Source of the DNA: Bacteroidales bacterium
GTDB taxonomy: Bacteria > Bacteroidota > Bacteroidia > Bacteroidales > UBA932
Reading direction: 5' to 3'
DNA length: 47,085 nucleotides
NCBI GenBank assembly: GCA_017615615.1
Contig: JAFZZW010000051.1
Span: 1-47,085 of the forward strand
The notes under the pieces: model-generated
The model's input: the letters and a program-made list of their open reading frames with translations, nothing else
Database searches by the model: none
Told to the model about the DNA's origin: nothing
In this document: positions 32,174 to 41,171 of the stretch, one piece after another
Position numbering within the stretch: position 1 is the first letter of the stretch
Layout of the letters: each line of letters opens with the position of its first letter
Translations under genes and position numbers: made by a program

Positions 32174-33925
32174 ATGGAAAAAACAGCCGCTTTTCTTTTT
32201 TTCGCCATTTCATTTCTGGCTTCTTGCTGCAGCCCTCCAAATTTGCCCGGAGACGATGTCCGCATCAGTTGGGACCGCAGCACTCACATCATTATTGACC
32301 AAATCGCCTTGGATGACGGAACTGTAGAGCCCAATCTCTACTACCCAAGGGTTAAGCGTTTGCCGGACGGTGCTCTTTTGCTAACCTTTATGAACGACCA
32401 TCTTGGCTGGGAAATCTTCGCCACGCGCAGCGAGGACGACGGTGCAAGCTGGGCCCCGGCGCAGAAACTATGCTCCAGGCATCCTGCGGAATCCACTGTA
32501 GGTGCCGATGAGATTGTCTATGTCAACCCGGACTTCATCTGTCTTTCCGACGGCCGTCTGATGCTCGCATACCAGTGGCGTTACCTCAAGGGGTACGGAG
32601 ACATCCCACACACGAACGAGAACTGCGGCATTGGAATATTGTTCTCTGAGGACTTTGGCAAGACCTGGGGCGAGCCGCGAAACATTTACCGCGGCCGCTG
32701 CTGGGAACCGGCGATGCTGGAGCTTCCCTCCGGTGAAATCCAGCTGTACCTCACCGACAGCCAGAATGTAGTCAGCGGGATGTCCTGCCCCAAGACGTCC
32801 CTGATACGTTCTTTCGACGGCGGGAAAACCTGGCAAAGCAAGGATGAATGCAAATGGGAAGACGTTGAAGGTATTTCTTATACGGTTGACGACCGCTTCG
32901 GATACGACGGAATGGCTACCGCTGTGCTGCTCGATAACGGTTCAATTGCGATGACGGTTGAAGTCTGGAGCGGCAAATACGTAGTAGACCAGACTCCGGT
33001 TGTAGTAAAGACCCGCGACAACTGGACCGTTGACCAGGAGGCGTTGATGCGCGACGGAGGGCCTGACTACCCTTTCAAGAAACAGGTAAACAAAGACTTC
33101 ATAGGCTATGGCCCATACATTGCCAGGCTCCCGGATGGGAAGGTCATCACGAATGCAAACGGCCAGTACAAGGGCAAGGAGGGTCTGTGGGTACTCATAG
33201 GCGACAACGATGCCGACAATTTCTCTCACGCCACATCCCCGTTCGGTGGCTACTGGGGGTCGGTGGATTATACCGGAAACGACAGGATCTTTGTCACAAG
33301 CACCGTCAAGTATACCCTCGACGGCAAGACACGCGGCAAAATCAACATTATTCAGGGACGCCTCAACCGGTCCAAAGCAATCCATCGAGGCGATATCGAC
33401 CTGCCGCCTTTAGACAGTGAAGAAAGCGACCGCTGGTTCCTTGGCGGCAAGTATAATTCAAGCGTGACTTATGACTTCGGATATACCGCAGATGACTTCA
33501 TCTTCAACACCTGGGTCAAGGACGGCAACCTCACTGTATTCACCCCCGAAAATTCCGATGCTTCCGTACTGTTGCTGTCACGCGGTAATGAGATCTATAA
33601 ACTTGCTGTAAACGCCGCCGGCAAATGGATTCTTTACCGTCAGGAGCATAGAGCATGGCACAGGCTGCAGACGGGAGACGCTGCGGATCTATCGGTTGAC
33701 GGTACCGTAAATGATGACTCCGATACGGACACCGGCTTTGCAGCCCAGGTACGCATCCCATGGAAAGAGTTGGGCGGAGCCCCGCATAAAGGAGAATTCC
33801 TGCATGCCCACCCAGCGCATTGGGATAAACTCAAATCCGCTGAAAAAGCTGCCCGTCGCTGGGAAGAACTGGACGGCGAAAGTTCCGATTATCCCACCGA
33901 ATGGCTAACATTACGACTGATATGA
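32174..33925 (+). CDS. BNR beta-propeller lipoprotein with CBM9-like C-terminus (plus arm)
   Basis: 583 residues from MEKTAAFLFFAISFLASCC (lipobox LASC). An in-frame ATG 33 bases upstream lies between the -33 and -7 elements and cannot be used if that promoter is right. The propeller (~45-400) has Asp boxes SEDDGASW, SEDFGKTW and SFDGGKTW, and sister-protein sites YYPRVKRLPDGALLLTF, CWEPAMLELPSGEIQLYLTD, DGMATAVLLDNGS and GYWGSVDYTGND. The C-terminal part (~410-583) is a CBM9-like domain. It is more distant from the minus-arm pair than those are from each other. Likely an exo-acting glycosidase of the GH93/sialidase-fold group. Its TGA overlaps the next ATG (ATGA). Confidence 0.8.
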   Translation: MEKTAAFLFFAISFLASCCSPPNLPGDDVRISWDRSTHIIIDQIALDDGTVEPNLYYPRVKRLPDGALLLTFMNDHLGWEIFATRSEDDGASWAPAQKLCSRHPAESTVGADEIVYVNPDFICLSDGRLMLAYQWRYLKGYGDIPHTNENCGIGILFSEDFGKTWGEPRNIYRGRCWEPAMLELPSGEIQLYLTDSQNVVSGMSCPKTSLIRSFDGGKTWQSKDECKWEDVEGISYTVDDRFGYDGMATAVLLDNGSIAMTVEVWSGKYVVDQTPVVVKTRDNWTVDQEALMRDGGPDYPFKKQVNKDFIGYGPYIARLPDGKVITNANGQYKGKEGLWVLIGDNDADNFSHATSPFGGYWGSVDYTGNDRIFVTSTVKYTLDGKTRGKINIIQGRLNRSKAIHRGDIDLPPLDSEESDRWFLGGKYNSSVTYDFGYTADDFIFNTWVKDGNLTVFTPENSDASVLLLSRGNEIYKLAVNAAGKWILYRQEHRAWHRLQTGDAADLSVDGTVNDDSDTDTGFAAQVRIPWKELGGAPHKGEFLHAHPAHWDKLKSAEKAARRWEELDGESSDYPTEWLTLRLI

Positions 33926-35046
33926 AACACATTTTGATACTTGCGGCATTGGCTCTGGCCTCATGCACCAAACCTGAAGGCATCATTTCCGAGCCTTTTG
34001 GGAACTTGTCGGACGGCTCTCCAGTTACCGTTTTCCATCTGCGGAACTCAAAAGGGGCAAGCATGGACGTAATTGACTACGGCTGCAGGGTGGTGAGCAT
34101 CAGAATGCCGGATCGTAATGGCTGTTTTGACGATGTCGTAGTCGGTCCTGGAGACATAGAGTCTTTTGAAAACGGCCCTGAGCGGTTCTTCGGGTCGGTC
34201 ATAGGCCGTTACGGCAATCGCATAAACCATTCTGCGTTCGTTATTGACGGTACGCGATTTGAGGTTGTGGCCAACGAATCGCTGGACGGCGAGCCTGTGT
34301 GCTGCCATGGAGGACCTTTGGGCTTCGACCGCATGAAGTGGGAAGGGCGGCCAGTCTCAGAACCAGGGCGCTGCGGAGTGCGTTTCCATCGTATCAGTCC
34401 CGACGGAGAGCAAGGTTTCCCAGGAGCACTTGATGCTTATGTTACCTATTGGCTTACAAATGATAACGTCATAAGAATGGAATACGAAGCATCAACTGAC
34501 AAGCCTACCGTAGTCAATCTGTCCAACCATACATACTTCAATCTTCACGGCAGTGCAGGAAGTTACGTAATGGAGCATCTGTTTACGGTTGAAGCCGACA
34601 CTACAGTACTCAACAACCGCCAAATGTGCCCGGACAAGCTTATTCCGGTAGAAGACACTCCTTTTGACTTCAGGGAGCCCCATACCGTCGATTACAGACT
34701 GGACATGCCGAACGAACAACTACGCATAATGAAGGGAATGTCTGCTTGCTGGAAGATCCGCGGTTACGATGGAAACCTTCGCCGTGCAGCCGACCTCTAC
34801 GACCAGCGCAGCGGTCGGGGAGTTGAAACCTGGACGACCGAACCAGCCCTGCTCACATTCACTGGACGAACGTTCGATCCATCCGTCCACATCGGCAAAT
34901 ATGGGCCTATCCAGAAATACGGAGGAATGCTGTTGGAAACCATCCATTTTGCCGATTCTCCCAACCAGGACCGTTTTCCCAGTACAGTCCTGCGCCCCGG
35001 AGAACGTTATTACAGCACAACGGAATATAAGTTCTACGCCAAATGA
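33922..35046 (+). CDS. galM: Aldose 1-epimerase (galactose mutarotase) lipoprotein
   Basis: 374 residues from MKHILILAALALASC (lipobox LASC). The start at 33922 is chosen over 33901 because it overlaps the upstream stop as ATGA and begins the lipoprotein signal. Mutarotase motifs: VIDYGCRVVSIRMPDRNG, FFGSVIGRYGNRI, GGPLGFDRMKWEG with the first catalytic His region just before it, NLSNHTYFNLHG with the second catalytic His, and the C-terminal GGMLLETIHFADSPNQ with the catalytic Glu. It interconverts alpha and beta anomers of sugars released in the periplasm, possibly L-arabinose or galactose given the neighbouring enzymes. Middle gene of the plus-arm operon; it overlaps the next gene by 4 bases. 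Confidence 0.92.
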   Translation: MKHILILAALALASCTKPEGIISEPFGNLSDGSPVTVFHLRNSKGASMDVIDYGCRVVSIRMPDRNGCFDDVVVGPGDIESFENGPERFFGSVIGRYGNRINHSAFVIDGTRFEVVANESLDGEPVCCHGGPLGFDRMKWEGRPVSEPGRCGVRFHRISPDGEQGFPGALDAYVTYWLTNDNVIRMEYEASTDKPTVVNLSNHTYFNLHGSAGSYVMEHLFTVEADTTVLNNRQMCPDKLIPVEDTPFDFREPHTVDYRLDMPNEQLRIMKGMSACWKIRGYDGNLRRAADLYDQRSGRGVETWTTEPALLTFTGRTFDPSVHIGKYGPIQKYGGMLLETIHFADSPNQDRFPSTVLRPGERYYSTTEYKFYAK

Positions 35047-37040
35047 ACCGCACACCTGCTGTCTCCCTGATTACTGTTTTCACGTTAATAGTATCTTGCA
35101 CACATGGCCCTGCCCTCAAGCGCTGTTACGATGAACTCCCCCTTGGTGCAATCAGGCCGGAAGGATGGCTGGAGGAAACGCTTGTCAGGCAACGGGACGG
35201 CATAACCGCCAACCTGGACGAAACCTATCCCGAAGTGATGGGCCCAGACAATGGGTGGCTGGGTGGCACAGGGGACAGATGGGAACGCGGTCCCTATTGG
35301 ATTGACGGGCTTTTACCTCTCGCGTATATCCTGGACGATGATACACTCAAAGCCAAAGCGCAGGTGTGGGTTGAAAGCATTATCGCAAGCTCAAGGGCTG
35401 ACGGCTATTTCGGGCCGGAAAAATCTTATCCCCATGTTGACGGCCTTCAGCGGGACAGGCCCTATGACTGGTGGCCTAAAATGGTCGTTCTGAAAATACT
35501 CCGGCAATACTACAACGCCACCGGAGATGATCGAGTGATGGATGTCATGGACGGATATTTCAAGTATCAACTGGATTCCCTGCCTGTCAAACATCTTGAC
35601 CACTGGAGCTATTGGGGTAAATATCGGGAGGGAGACAATCTTGACGTCCTTCTGTGGTACTACGGGAAAACCCGCAAGCCATGGCTGCTTGATCTGGCCA
35701 AGGAGCTTCACTCGCAAGGCTTCGACTTCACCAGCGCCTTCCTGGACGGCAAGATGCTGTCGGATATGGGCAGCATTCACGGCGTAAACCTGGCCCAGGG
35801 GCTGAAGGAACCTGTTATCTGGTGGCAGATAGATCCACAGCAAAAGTATCTCGACGCCGTCAACAAGGCGATGGACGACATACGCCATTACCACGGCTGG
35901 CCCAATGGAATGTACGCCGCAGACGAGGCCCTGCATGGGAACTCCCCCACCCAGGGCAGTGAGTTGTGTTCGGCCGTAGAGCTGATGTTTTCATATGAAC
36001 AGATGCTCAAAGTCACCGGCGACACCCGTTTCGCCGACGAACTGGAAAGGGTTTGCTTCAACGCCCTGCCGGCCCAGATGAGCGAAGACTTCAAATACCA
36101 TCAATACTTCCAGCAAGCCAATCAGGTTTCAACCAGCCTTGGAAAAAGAAACTTCGACTGTCCTCAGAGCGGCACCGCACAGGTATTCGGATTCAAGACA
36201 GGCTATCCCTGCTGTCTGTCGAACCTGCATCAGGGGTGGCCCAAATTCACCCAAAATCTCTGGTACGAATCCCCGGAAGGCCTTGCGGCTCTGATTTATG
36301 CGCCCTGCAGAGTTGACACGGAAATCAAAGGCAAAAGAATCAGCATAATTGAAGACACCGCCTATCCGATGGAAAGCAGTATACGGTTCCGCTTCAGGCT
36401 CGAACAGTCACAGCGTTTCACCATTACCCTTCGCGTCCCGGAATGGTGTACGGAAGCCACCTTCAAGCTCAACGGCGAGGTATTCAAATCCGGAACCGCA
36501 GGCAAGGTTGACATTGACATGGAATGGCACAATGGTGACGTCCTGGAACTGAACCTGCCGATGACAGTAAGGGTCACCCGCTGGCATGAGAACTCCGTCG
36601 CGCTGGAACGGGGCCCCTTGGTGTATTCTCTCGGCATCAAGGAAAAATGGGTGAAAAGGGATTTCGATGACAGGCTCCGGAAATACCACGGCGACACATA
36701 TTTTGAGGTTCAGCCTGATTCGCCGTGGAATTATGGTCTCACAAGTCGGCAAATTGCAGATCCGTCATTGATAGAAGTGGTGGAGGACAAAGTGAAGGCC
36801 CATGACAGATGGCCATGGAACCTGGATGCCGCACCCGTCAGGCTAAAAGTGGAGGCAAGCCGCATACCTGCATGGCAGATGTATGATGGCAACGCCGGGC
36901 CTCTTCCCTGGAGCCCTATGGATAAAGGTGACGTCACGAGAGTTTCTATTCACAAGGCCGGCGAAAAGGAGGAGTTGCTGCTCGTTCCTTATGGTTGCAC
37001 AAGGCTGCGCATCTCCGAATTCCCAGTCCTTTCACACTGA
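35043..37040 (+). CDS. GH127-type (DUF1680) beta-L-arabinofuranosidase, lipoprotein
   Basis: 665 residues, lipoprotein signal ending LIVSC. Family features: RPEGWLEETLVRQRDGITANLDE, WERGPYWIDGLLPLAYI, DGYFGPEKSYPH, YADEALHG-like AADEALHGNSPTQGSELCSAVELMFSYE. The zinc and nucleophile residues of GH127 enzymes can be located: Glu307 and Cys309 in SELCSA match the E-x-C pair, and Cys390-Cys391 in GYPCCLSNLHQGWPKF match the paired cysteines, one of which is the nucleophile in the characterised Bifidobacterium enzyme HypBA1. A C-terminal beta domain (LRVPEWCTEATFKLNGE, VALERGPLVYSLGI) follows. It should release beta-linked L-arabinofuranose; GH146 or another DUF1680 relative remains possible. ATGA overlap with galM. 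Confidence 0.87.
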   Translation: MNRTPAVSLITVFTLIVSCTHGPALKRCYDELPLGAIRPEGWLEETLVRQRDGITANLDETYPEVMGPDNGWLGGTGDRWERGPYWIDGLLPLAYILDDDTLKAKAQVWVESIIASSRADGYFGPEKSYPHVDGLQRDRPYDWWPKMVVLKILRQYYNATGDDRVMDVMDGYFKYQLDSLPVKHLDHWSYWGKYREGDNLDVLLWYYGKTRKPWLLDLAKELHSQGFDFTSAFLDGKMLSDMGSIHGVNLAQGLKEPVIWWQIDPQQKYLDAVNKAMDDIRHYHGWPNGMYAADEALHGNSPTQGSELCSAVELMFSYEQMLKVTGDTRFADELERVCFNALPAQMSEDFKYHQYFQQANQVSTSLGKRNFDCPQSGTAQVFGFKTGYPCCLSNLHQGWPKFTQNLWYESPEGLAALIYAPCRVDTEIKGKRISIIEDTAYPMESSIRFRFRLEQSQRFTITLRVPEWCTEATFKLNGEVFKSGTAGKVDIDMEWHNGDVLELNLPMTVRVTRWHENSVALERGPLVYSLGIKEKWVKRDFDDRLRKYHGDTYFEVQPDSPWNYGLTSRQIADPSLIEVVEDKVKAHDRWPWNLDAAPVRLKVEASRIPAWQMYDGNAGPLPWSPMDKGDVTRVSIHKAGEKEELLLVPYGCTRLRISEFPVLSH

Positions 37041-37059
37041 CGAAACCACCTTGCCCGCG

Positions 37060-37089
37060 TTGGTTTTTGCCGCATTATTCCTATATTTG
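37060..37089 (+). promoter_or_regulatory. Constitutive-type promoter of the GH2 gene
   Basis: TTG (37060-37062), a 19-base spacer and TATATTTG (37082-37089) match the Bacteroides sigma-factor consensus. The ATG follows 21 bases after the -7 element. This separates the GH2 gene from the plus-arm operon, which ends at 37040. Confidence 0.75.
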
Positions 37090-37110
37090 GACAATTATAC
37101 CGCATATCAG

Positions 37111-38916
37111 ATGAAACGTCTCCTCATTTCCGTATTGTTGGCCGGCCTGTGCATGGGTGCATGGGCTGCATCGAAAACCCCCGCCACTCCCCTTCCCGAA
37201 TATCCTCGTCCGCAGATGGTGCGGGGCGACTGGCTCAACCTCAACGGCGAATGGTCCTACGCCATTCTCCCCAAGTGCCAGACCTTCGCCAAACCGGAGG
37301 GCACCATCGTTGTTCCGTATTGCGCCGAGTCGGCCCTCAGCGGGGTACAGCGCAGGGTCGGAAAAGACAAGGTCCTGTGGTATGAACGCACGTTCAAAGT
37401 GCCCTCCCAGTGGCGCGACAAACGCATTTTCCTGAATTTCGGCGCCGTTGACTGGAAGGCCAGCGTATGGGTTAACGGCACTTTCGTCGGAGAGCACACC
37501 GGAGGTTATACGGCATTCAGCTTCGATGTCACCGACGCTCTCAAGCGCAGCGGCAAACAGACCGTGCGCGTCAAGGTGGAGGACGCCACCGACGACAGCT
37601 TCCAGCCACGAGGCAAACAGGTAAACGCCTCCGAAGGCATCTGGTACACCCCCGTCACCGGCATCTGGCAGACCGTCTGGCTCGAGCCCGTCAGCAAGCA
37701 GGCGCACATCGTTTCGTACGATCCGGTATGGGACGCCAAAGAGGGCACGCTCAACATCGGCATCGACGCCCTCGGCGAATATGACGGCATCGCAGTCACC
37801 CTTCGCGACGGCAAGTCCATCGCCGGCACCGGCACCAGCATCAAGGTAAACAACCCCAAGCTCTGGAGCCCCGATTCCCCGTTCCTCTACGGCCTGCAGA
37901 TAGCCCTGCTGAAGAACGGCGCCGAGATCGACAGGGTCGACGGTTACACCTGTCTTCGTACCGTCGGTATGGATAAGGACCCCAAGATCGACAATCGCCA
38001 CAACAGATACAAACGCCTCACGCTCAACGGAGAACGCATCTTCATGTTCGGTCCTCTGGACCAGGGATGGTGGCCCGACGGCCTCTATACCGCCCCGTCG
38101 GACGAAGCCCTCAAGTACGACATCCAGAAGGTCAAGGACTGGGGATGGAACACCATCCGCAAGCACATTAAAGTCGAGCCTGCCCGCTGGTACTACTGGT
38201 GCGACGTGCTCGGCATTATGGTATGGCAGGACATGCCCTGCATCGGCGACCACGACAGTTCGCGCGGTGGCCGCAGCCGCGACGTACTCAGCCGCACCGC
38301 GAACAAATGGTCCGGCGACAGCCTCCTGGGAGGTACCGAATGCGACATCCCGCAGGAGGCAAAAGACAATTTCTACAAAGAGTGGAAGGGGATTATCGCC
38401 CAGCTCAAGAGTTTCCAGTGCATCACCGTCTGGGTACCGTTCAACGAGGCCTGGGGCCAGTTCGACACCCGCGCAGTGGTTGAATTCACCCGCGGAGAGG
38501 ATCCCACCCGCCTCGTCAACGAATCCTCCGGCGGCAACTACGAGCTCTGCGGCGACATCCTCGACGTCCACCATTACGCCTGTCCCGCCATGAACGTCTT
38601 CGAACGCAAGATGGTCTGCGTGCTCGGCGAATACGGCGGAATCGGCTACCCAGTCCCCGGACACCTGTGGCTGAAGGACAATAACTGGGGATATGGAAAG
38701 GTGGTCTCCGACGGTGACGAACTTCTCAAGGTTTATTCCGATTTTGCCGACATGCTGAAGGTCTTCATAGGCACCGGTTGCTCTGCGGCCATCTACACCC
38801 AGATTTCCGATGTCGAGACGGAAGTCAACGGCATCATGACCTACGACCGTCAGGTGGTCAAGGTGGATGAGCAGAAATTCGCCGCCGTGAACCGCAGCGT
38901 CATCGAAACCCTGTAA
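37111..38916 (+). CDS. Glycoside hydrolase family 2 protein (beta-galactosidase/mannosidase/glucuronidase superfamily), secreted
   Basis: 601 residues with a signal peptide (~1-20, cleaved near GAWAA). Domain order: N-terminal jelly-roll sugar-binding domain (~25-195; VPYCAESALSGVQ, FLNFGAVDWKASVWVNGTFVGEHTGGYTAFSFDVTDAL), an immunoglobulin-like domain (~200-275), and the TIM barrel to the end. The acid/base is Glu446 in WVPFNEAWGQFD and the nucleophile Glu507 in VLGEYGGIGYP. The short C-terminus lacks extra domains. It lacks LacZ features beyond the core, so substrate is open. Its base composition is closer to the GC-rich flanks than to the PUL, and it has its own promoter; it may be PUL-linked only by position. 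Confidence 0.87.
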   Translation: MKRLLISVLLAGLCMGAWAASKTPATPLPEYPRPQMVRGDWLNLNGEWSYAILPKCQTFAKPEGTIVVPYCAESALSGVQRRVGKDKVLWYERTFKVPSQWRDKRIFLNFGAVDWKASVWVNGTFVGEHTGGYTAFSFDVTDALKRSGKQTVRVKVEDATDDSFQPRGKQVNASEGIWYTPVTGIWQTVWLEPVSKQAHIVSYDPVWDAKEGTLNIGIDALGEYDGIAVTLRDGKSIAGTGTSIKVNNPKLWSPDSPFLYGLQIALLKNGAEIDRVDGYTCLRTVGMDKDPKIDNRHNRYKRLTLNGERIFMFGPLDQGWWPDGLYTAPSDEALKYDIQKVKDWGWNTIRKHIKVEPARWYYWCDVLGIMVWQDMPCIGDHDSSRGGRSRDVLSRTANKWSGDSLLGGTECDIPQEAKDNFYKEWKGIIAQLKSFQCITVWVPFNEAWGQFDTRAVVEFTRGEDPTRLVNESSGGNYELCGDILDVHHYACPAMNVFERKMVCVLGEYGGIGYPVPGHLWLKDNNWGYGKVVSDGDELLKVYSDFADMLKVFIGTGCSAAIYTQISDVETEVNGIMTYDRQVVKVDEQKFAAVNRSVIETL

Positions 38917-38931
38917 TATTATTAGTCACGT

Positions 38932-39432
38932 ATGAAACGTCTGATACTTATCGTTGCTGCTATGTTCGGATCTCTCTTTTCCGGATGCGGGTCCCCTGCT
39001 CCCAAATTCGTTGAAGGTACACCCACAGGCTACCTGTATTCCTATTCCGGCATGATGGCGTACCCCATCGAATGGTACTGCGTAGAAAAGTCAGAAGACG
39101 GAGAGCTCCACCTGCTGTACTCCAACGGCGGACCTGATATATCCGTGTACCAGGCCCCGTCAGACTTGCTGGAGCGCATCGGAGCCATGGTCAGGGAGCA
39201 CAAGCTGTATAAGCTGGAGAGTTCGTACCATCCCCCCATGCAGGTGATGGACGGCTACATGTGGCACATAGCAATAGAATACGAGAAAGACGGCATCTGG
39301 TCCGGCGGCAGCAACGCAAGGCCTCCGAAAGAGCTTTCCGCCGGCATTGCGGCCATCAACTCATATCTCAAAGGGTTTATTGACTCCGGCGAGCCGGTCG
39401 GACAGGATTCCCACATGAACAGAAGGCCTTGA
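38932..39432 (+). CDS. Hypothetical lipoprotein
   Basis: 166 residues, lipoprotein signal MKRLILIVAAMFGSLFSGC (lipobox FSGC). The mature part has no motif I recognise; SYSGMMAYPIEWYCVEKSEDGELHLLYSNGG suggests a small beta-sheet domain, and GIAAINSYLKGFIDSG ends it as a helix. It starts 15 bases after the GH2 stop and its TGA overlaps the next gene's TTG (TTGA), so it is translated together with that gene. Confidence 0.75.
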   Translation: MKRLILIVAAMFGSLFSGCGSPAPKFVEGTPTGYLYSYSGMMAYPIEWYCVEKSEDGELHLLYSNGGPDISVYQAPSDLLERIGAMVREHKLYKLESSYHPPMQVMDGYMWHIAIEYEKDGIWSGGSNARPPKELSAGIAAINSYLKGFIDSGEPVGQDSHMNRRP

Positions 39433-40259
39433 AAACAAAGCAAAGACTGATTATAGCGGCCGTTGTCGCGGTGGTGCTGACCGGAGTCGGCATCTGGCTG
39501 CTGTTTACCGGCGGTGCGTTCAAATACGGCCTGATTCTTCTCGGCGTCGTTGCTGTAGGGTTCCTCGTCTGGAAGGCATTCATCCAGAACTCCCAGAAGG
39601 AACTGGAGCGCAGCGAACGGCTTGCCGGAGACCTGCAGGAACAGGTAGAAAAGCTGCAGCAGCGGCTCGACGAGATTTCGCACAGTCCGCTCAACGTAAC
39701 TTCGCTTACGCCGGTACTGCATCTGTCGGTCCTCAATATAGATACCTCATTTACAAGGACATACGAGCGCAGGGACGAGAACCGCGGGCTTACCTTCAAA
39801 GGGGCGCTGCGGGCTGATATCTGCGCCGAATACGGCATACGCCTGGAAGAGGTCCGCTTCCGCTACGACCCCGGGTCGGATACCCTGTGGCTTGCCGACT
39901 TCCATCCGGGGCTGCTGTCGTTCTCCAAGAAGCAGCTGCAGTGGGACCTGGCGGTGGCCCTGCGCAACCGCTCGGTGCTTGGCATCCAGCTGCCGCCGGT
40001 AGACGACAAGACAGCCGAGGACTTCACAAAGGAGATGAAGGAGCGCATCCGGGAAGAAGTGGAGAAGGAAATCGACCAGCGCAGGATCGCCGAATTCGAG
40101 TGGCTTGCGCCCATAGTCTCCCGTCAGGTAACGGACGCCCTGCGCGCTTCCCTCGGGCATCCGGGCGCCACGGTTACGGTACTCGAGCAGCCGGTGGAGT
40201 CGCCGGACTTCCTTCCCCTTGACCAGTTCCAGAAAAAAATGTTAAATTTGCACGAATAA
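39429..40259 (+). CDS. Membrane-anchored coiled-coil protein, possibly DUF4230-like
   Basis: 276 residues with a TTG start that overlaps the upstream stop; no ATG lies near enough to replace it without losing the membrane region. Two hydrophobic segments (residues ~6-26 and ~30-50) are followed by a coiled coil (QKELERSERLAGDLQEQVEKLQQRLDE), then a mixed domain (~85-190) with LTFKGALRADICAEYGIRLEEVRFR, then a charged helix (EDFTKEMKERIREEVEKEIDQRR). The layout of membrane anchor plus a ~150-residue domain recalls DUF4230 proteins, but I cannot confirm this. The 3' end contains the deoD promoter. Confidence 0.75.
   Translation: MKTKQRLIIAAVVAVVLTGVGIWLLFTGGAFKYGLILLGVVAVGFLVWKAFIQNSQKELERSERLAGDLQEQVEKLQQRLDEISHSPLNVTSLTPVLHLSVLNIDTSFTRTYERRDENRGLTFKGALRADICAEYGIRLEEVRFRYDPGSDTLWLADFHPGLLSFSKKQLQWDLAVALRNRSVLGIQLPPVDDKTAEDFTKEMKERIREEVEKEIDQRRIAEFEWLAPIVSRQVTDALRASLGHPGATVTVLEQPVESPDFLPLDQFQKKMLNLHE
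40219..40250 (+). promoter_or_regulatory. deoD promoter inside the end of the upstream gene
   Basis: TTG (40219-40221), 21 bases, then TAAATTTG (40243-40250) fit the -33/-7 consensus. The deoD ATG follows after 19 bases. The element lies within the last codons of the preceding gene. Confidence 0.6.
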
Positions 40260-40269
40260 GATTTACAAT

Positions 40270-40977
40270 ATGGCAAACATACCCACCCCCCACATCAACG
40301 CTAAAGAAGGCGAAATAGCCGATACCGTCATCATGGCAGGCGACCCCCTGCGCGCGAAATTCATGGCAGAGAACTTCCTGGAAGATGTTTTCCAGTTCAA
40401 CGACGTCCGCGGGATGCTGGGCTTCACCGGCACCTACAATGGCAAGAAGGTCAGCGTGATGGGGCATGGGATGGGTATCCCCTCGATAGGTATCTACACC
40501 TACGAGCTGTACCATTTCTATGATGTAAAGACCATAATCCGCGTCGGTTCAGCGGGTGCTTACAGCAAAGACCTCCACATCGGCGACCTCATCCTCGCCC
40601 AGGGAGCCTGCACAGATTCCTCCTACGGCAACCAGTACAAGCTGGACGGCGTATTCGCCCCCATAGCCGACTTCGGCCTTCTCCGCAAAGCCGCGGAGGA
40701 ATGCGACCGCCTGGGCTACAAATACGCCGTGGGCAACGTGCTCTCGTCCGACGTCTTCTATTCAGATACCCCGCACGTTGACGGCTGGCTCAAGATGGGT
40801 GTCCTCGGCGTAGAGATGGAAGCCGCCGCGCTTTACATGAACGCAGCGCGCTGCGGCAAGAAAGCCCTCGTCATCTGCACCGTCTCCGACCACGTCATCA
40901 CCGGCGAAGTCACCACCTCCGAGGAGCGCCGCACCACCTTCACCCACATGATGGAGGTCGCCCTTTCGCTGGCGTAG
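40270..40977 (+). CDS. deoD: Purine-nucleoside phosphorylase, DeoD type
   Basis: 235 residues, the usual length for the hexameric bacterial enzyme that splits purine (deoxy)ribonucleosides with phosphate into base and (deoxy)ribose 1-phosphate. Motifs: N-terminal MANIPTPHINAKEGEIADTV with the neighbour-subunit His, VIMAGDPLRAKF (phosphate loop GDPxR), VMGHGMGIPSIGIYTYEL, TIIRVGSAGAY, GVEMEAAALY (Met and Glu that bind ribose) and CTVSDHVITGE with the catalytic Asp. Acts in purine salvage and complements the deaminase at 2211. No gene within 300 bases downstream. Confidence 0.97.
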   Translation: MANIPTPHINAKEGEIADTVIMAGDPLRAKFMAENFLEDVFQFNDVRGMLGFTGTYNGKKVSVMGHGMGIPSIGIYTYELYHFYDVKTIIRVGSAGAYSKDLHIGDLILAQGACTDSSYGNQYKLDGVFAPIADFGLLRKAAEECDRLGYKYAVGNVLSSDVFYSDTPHVDGWLKMGVLGVEMEAAALYMNAARCGKKALVICTVSDHVITGEVTTSEERRTTFTHMMEVALSLA

Positions 40978-41171
40978 TTTTTTTCATCCCGGAGGGACTC
41001 GCGCCGCTATGAGTTGCCTCCCGACGGCAATAGTCATTCAAATAATACTGCCGAGTGCGTACAGTGGCTCACGAGTAGCATCGTCTTCCGTGGGGGTATC
41101 ACCCGGCAGTTCCCTTATTGCCAGTGCCTGCCCCTGACCGGCTATTAGGTTGCTGTTTTGCCCCAATCCGC
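40978..41171. other. Intergenic region without recognisable gene
   Basis: The full gap 40978-41322 is 345 bases. This first part shows no open frame with supporting signals. It has short GC-rich inverted stretches near 40988-41030 that look like REP-type debris but no clean stem. The remainder of the gap is the left 119-bp inverted repeat, listed separately. Confidence 0.5.

Noticed and set aside
37081..38664. Long antisense open frame of 527 codons on the minus strand across the GH2 gene, and similar ones opposite add, guaB/nuclease
   Set aside because: These are GC-rich shadow frames; their products are low-complexity and lack domain motifs, while the opposite strand encodes well-conserved enzymes.
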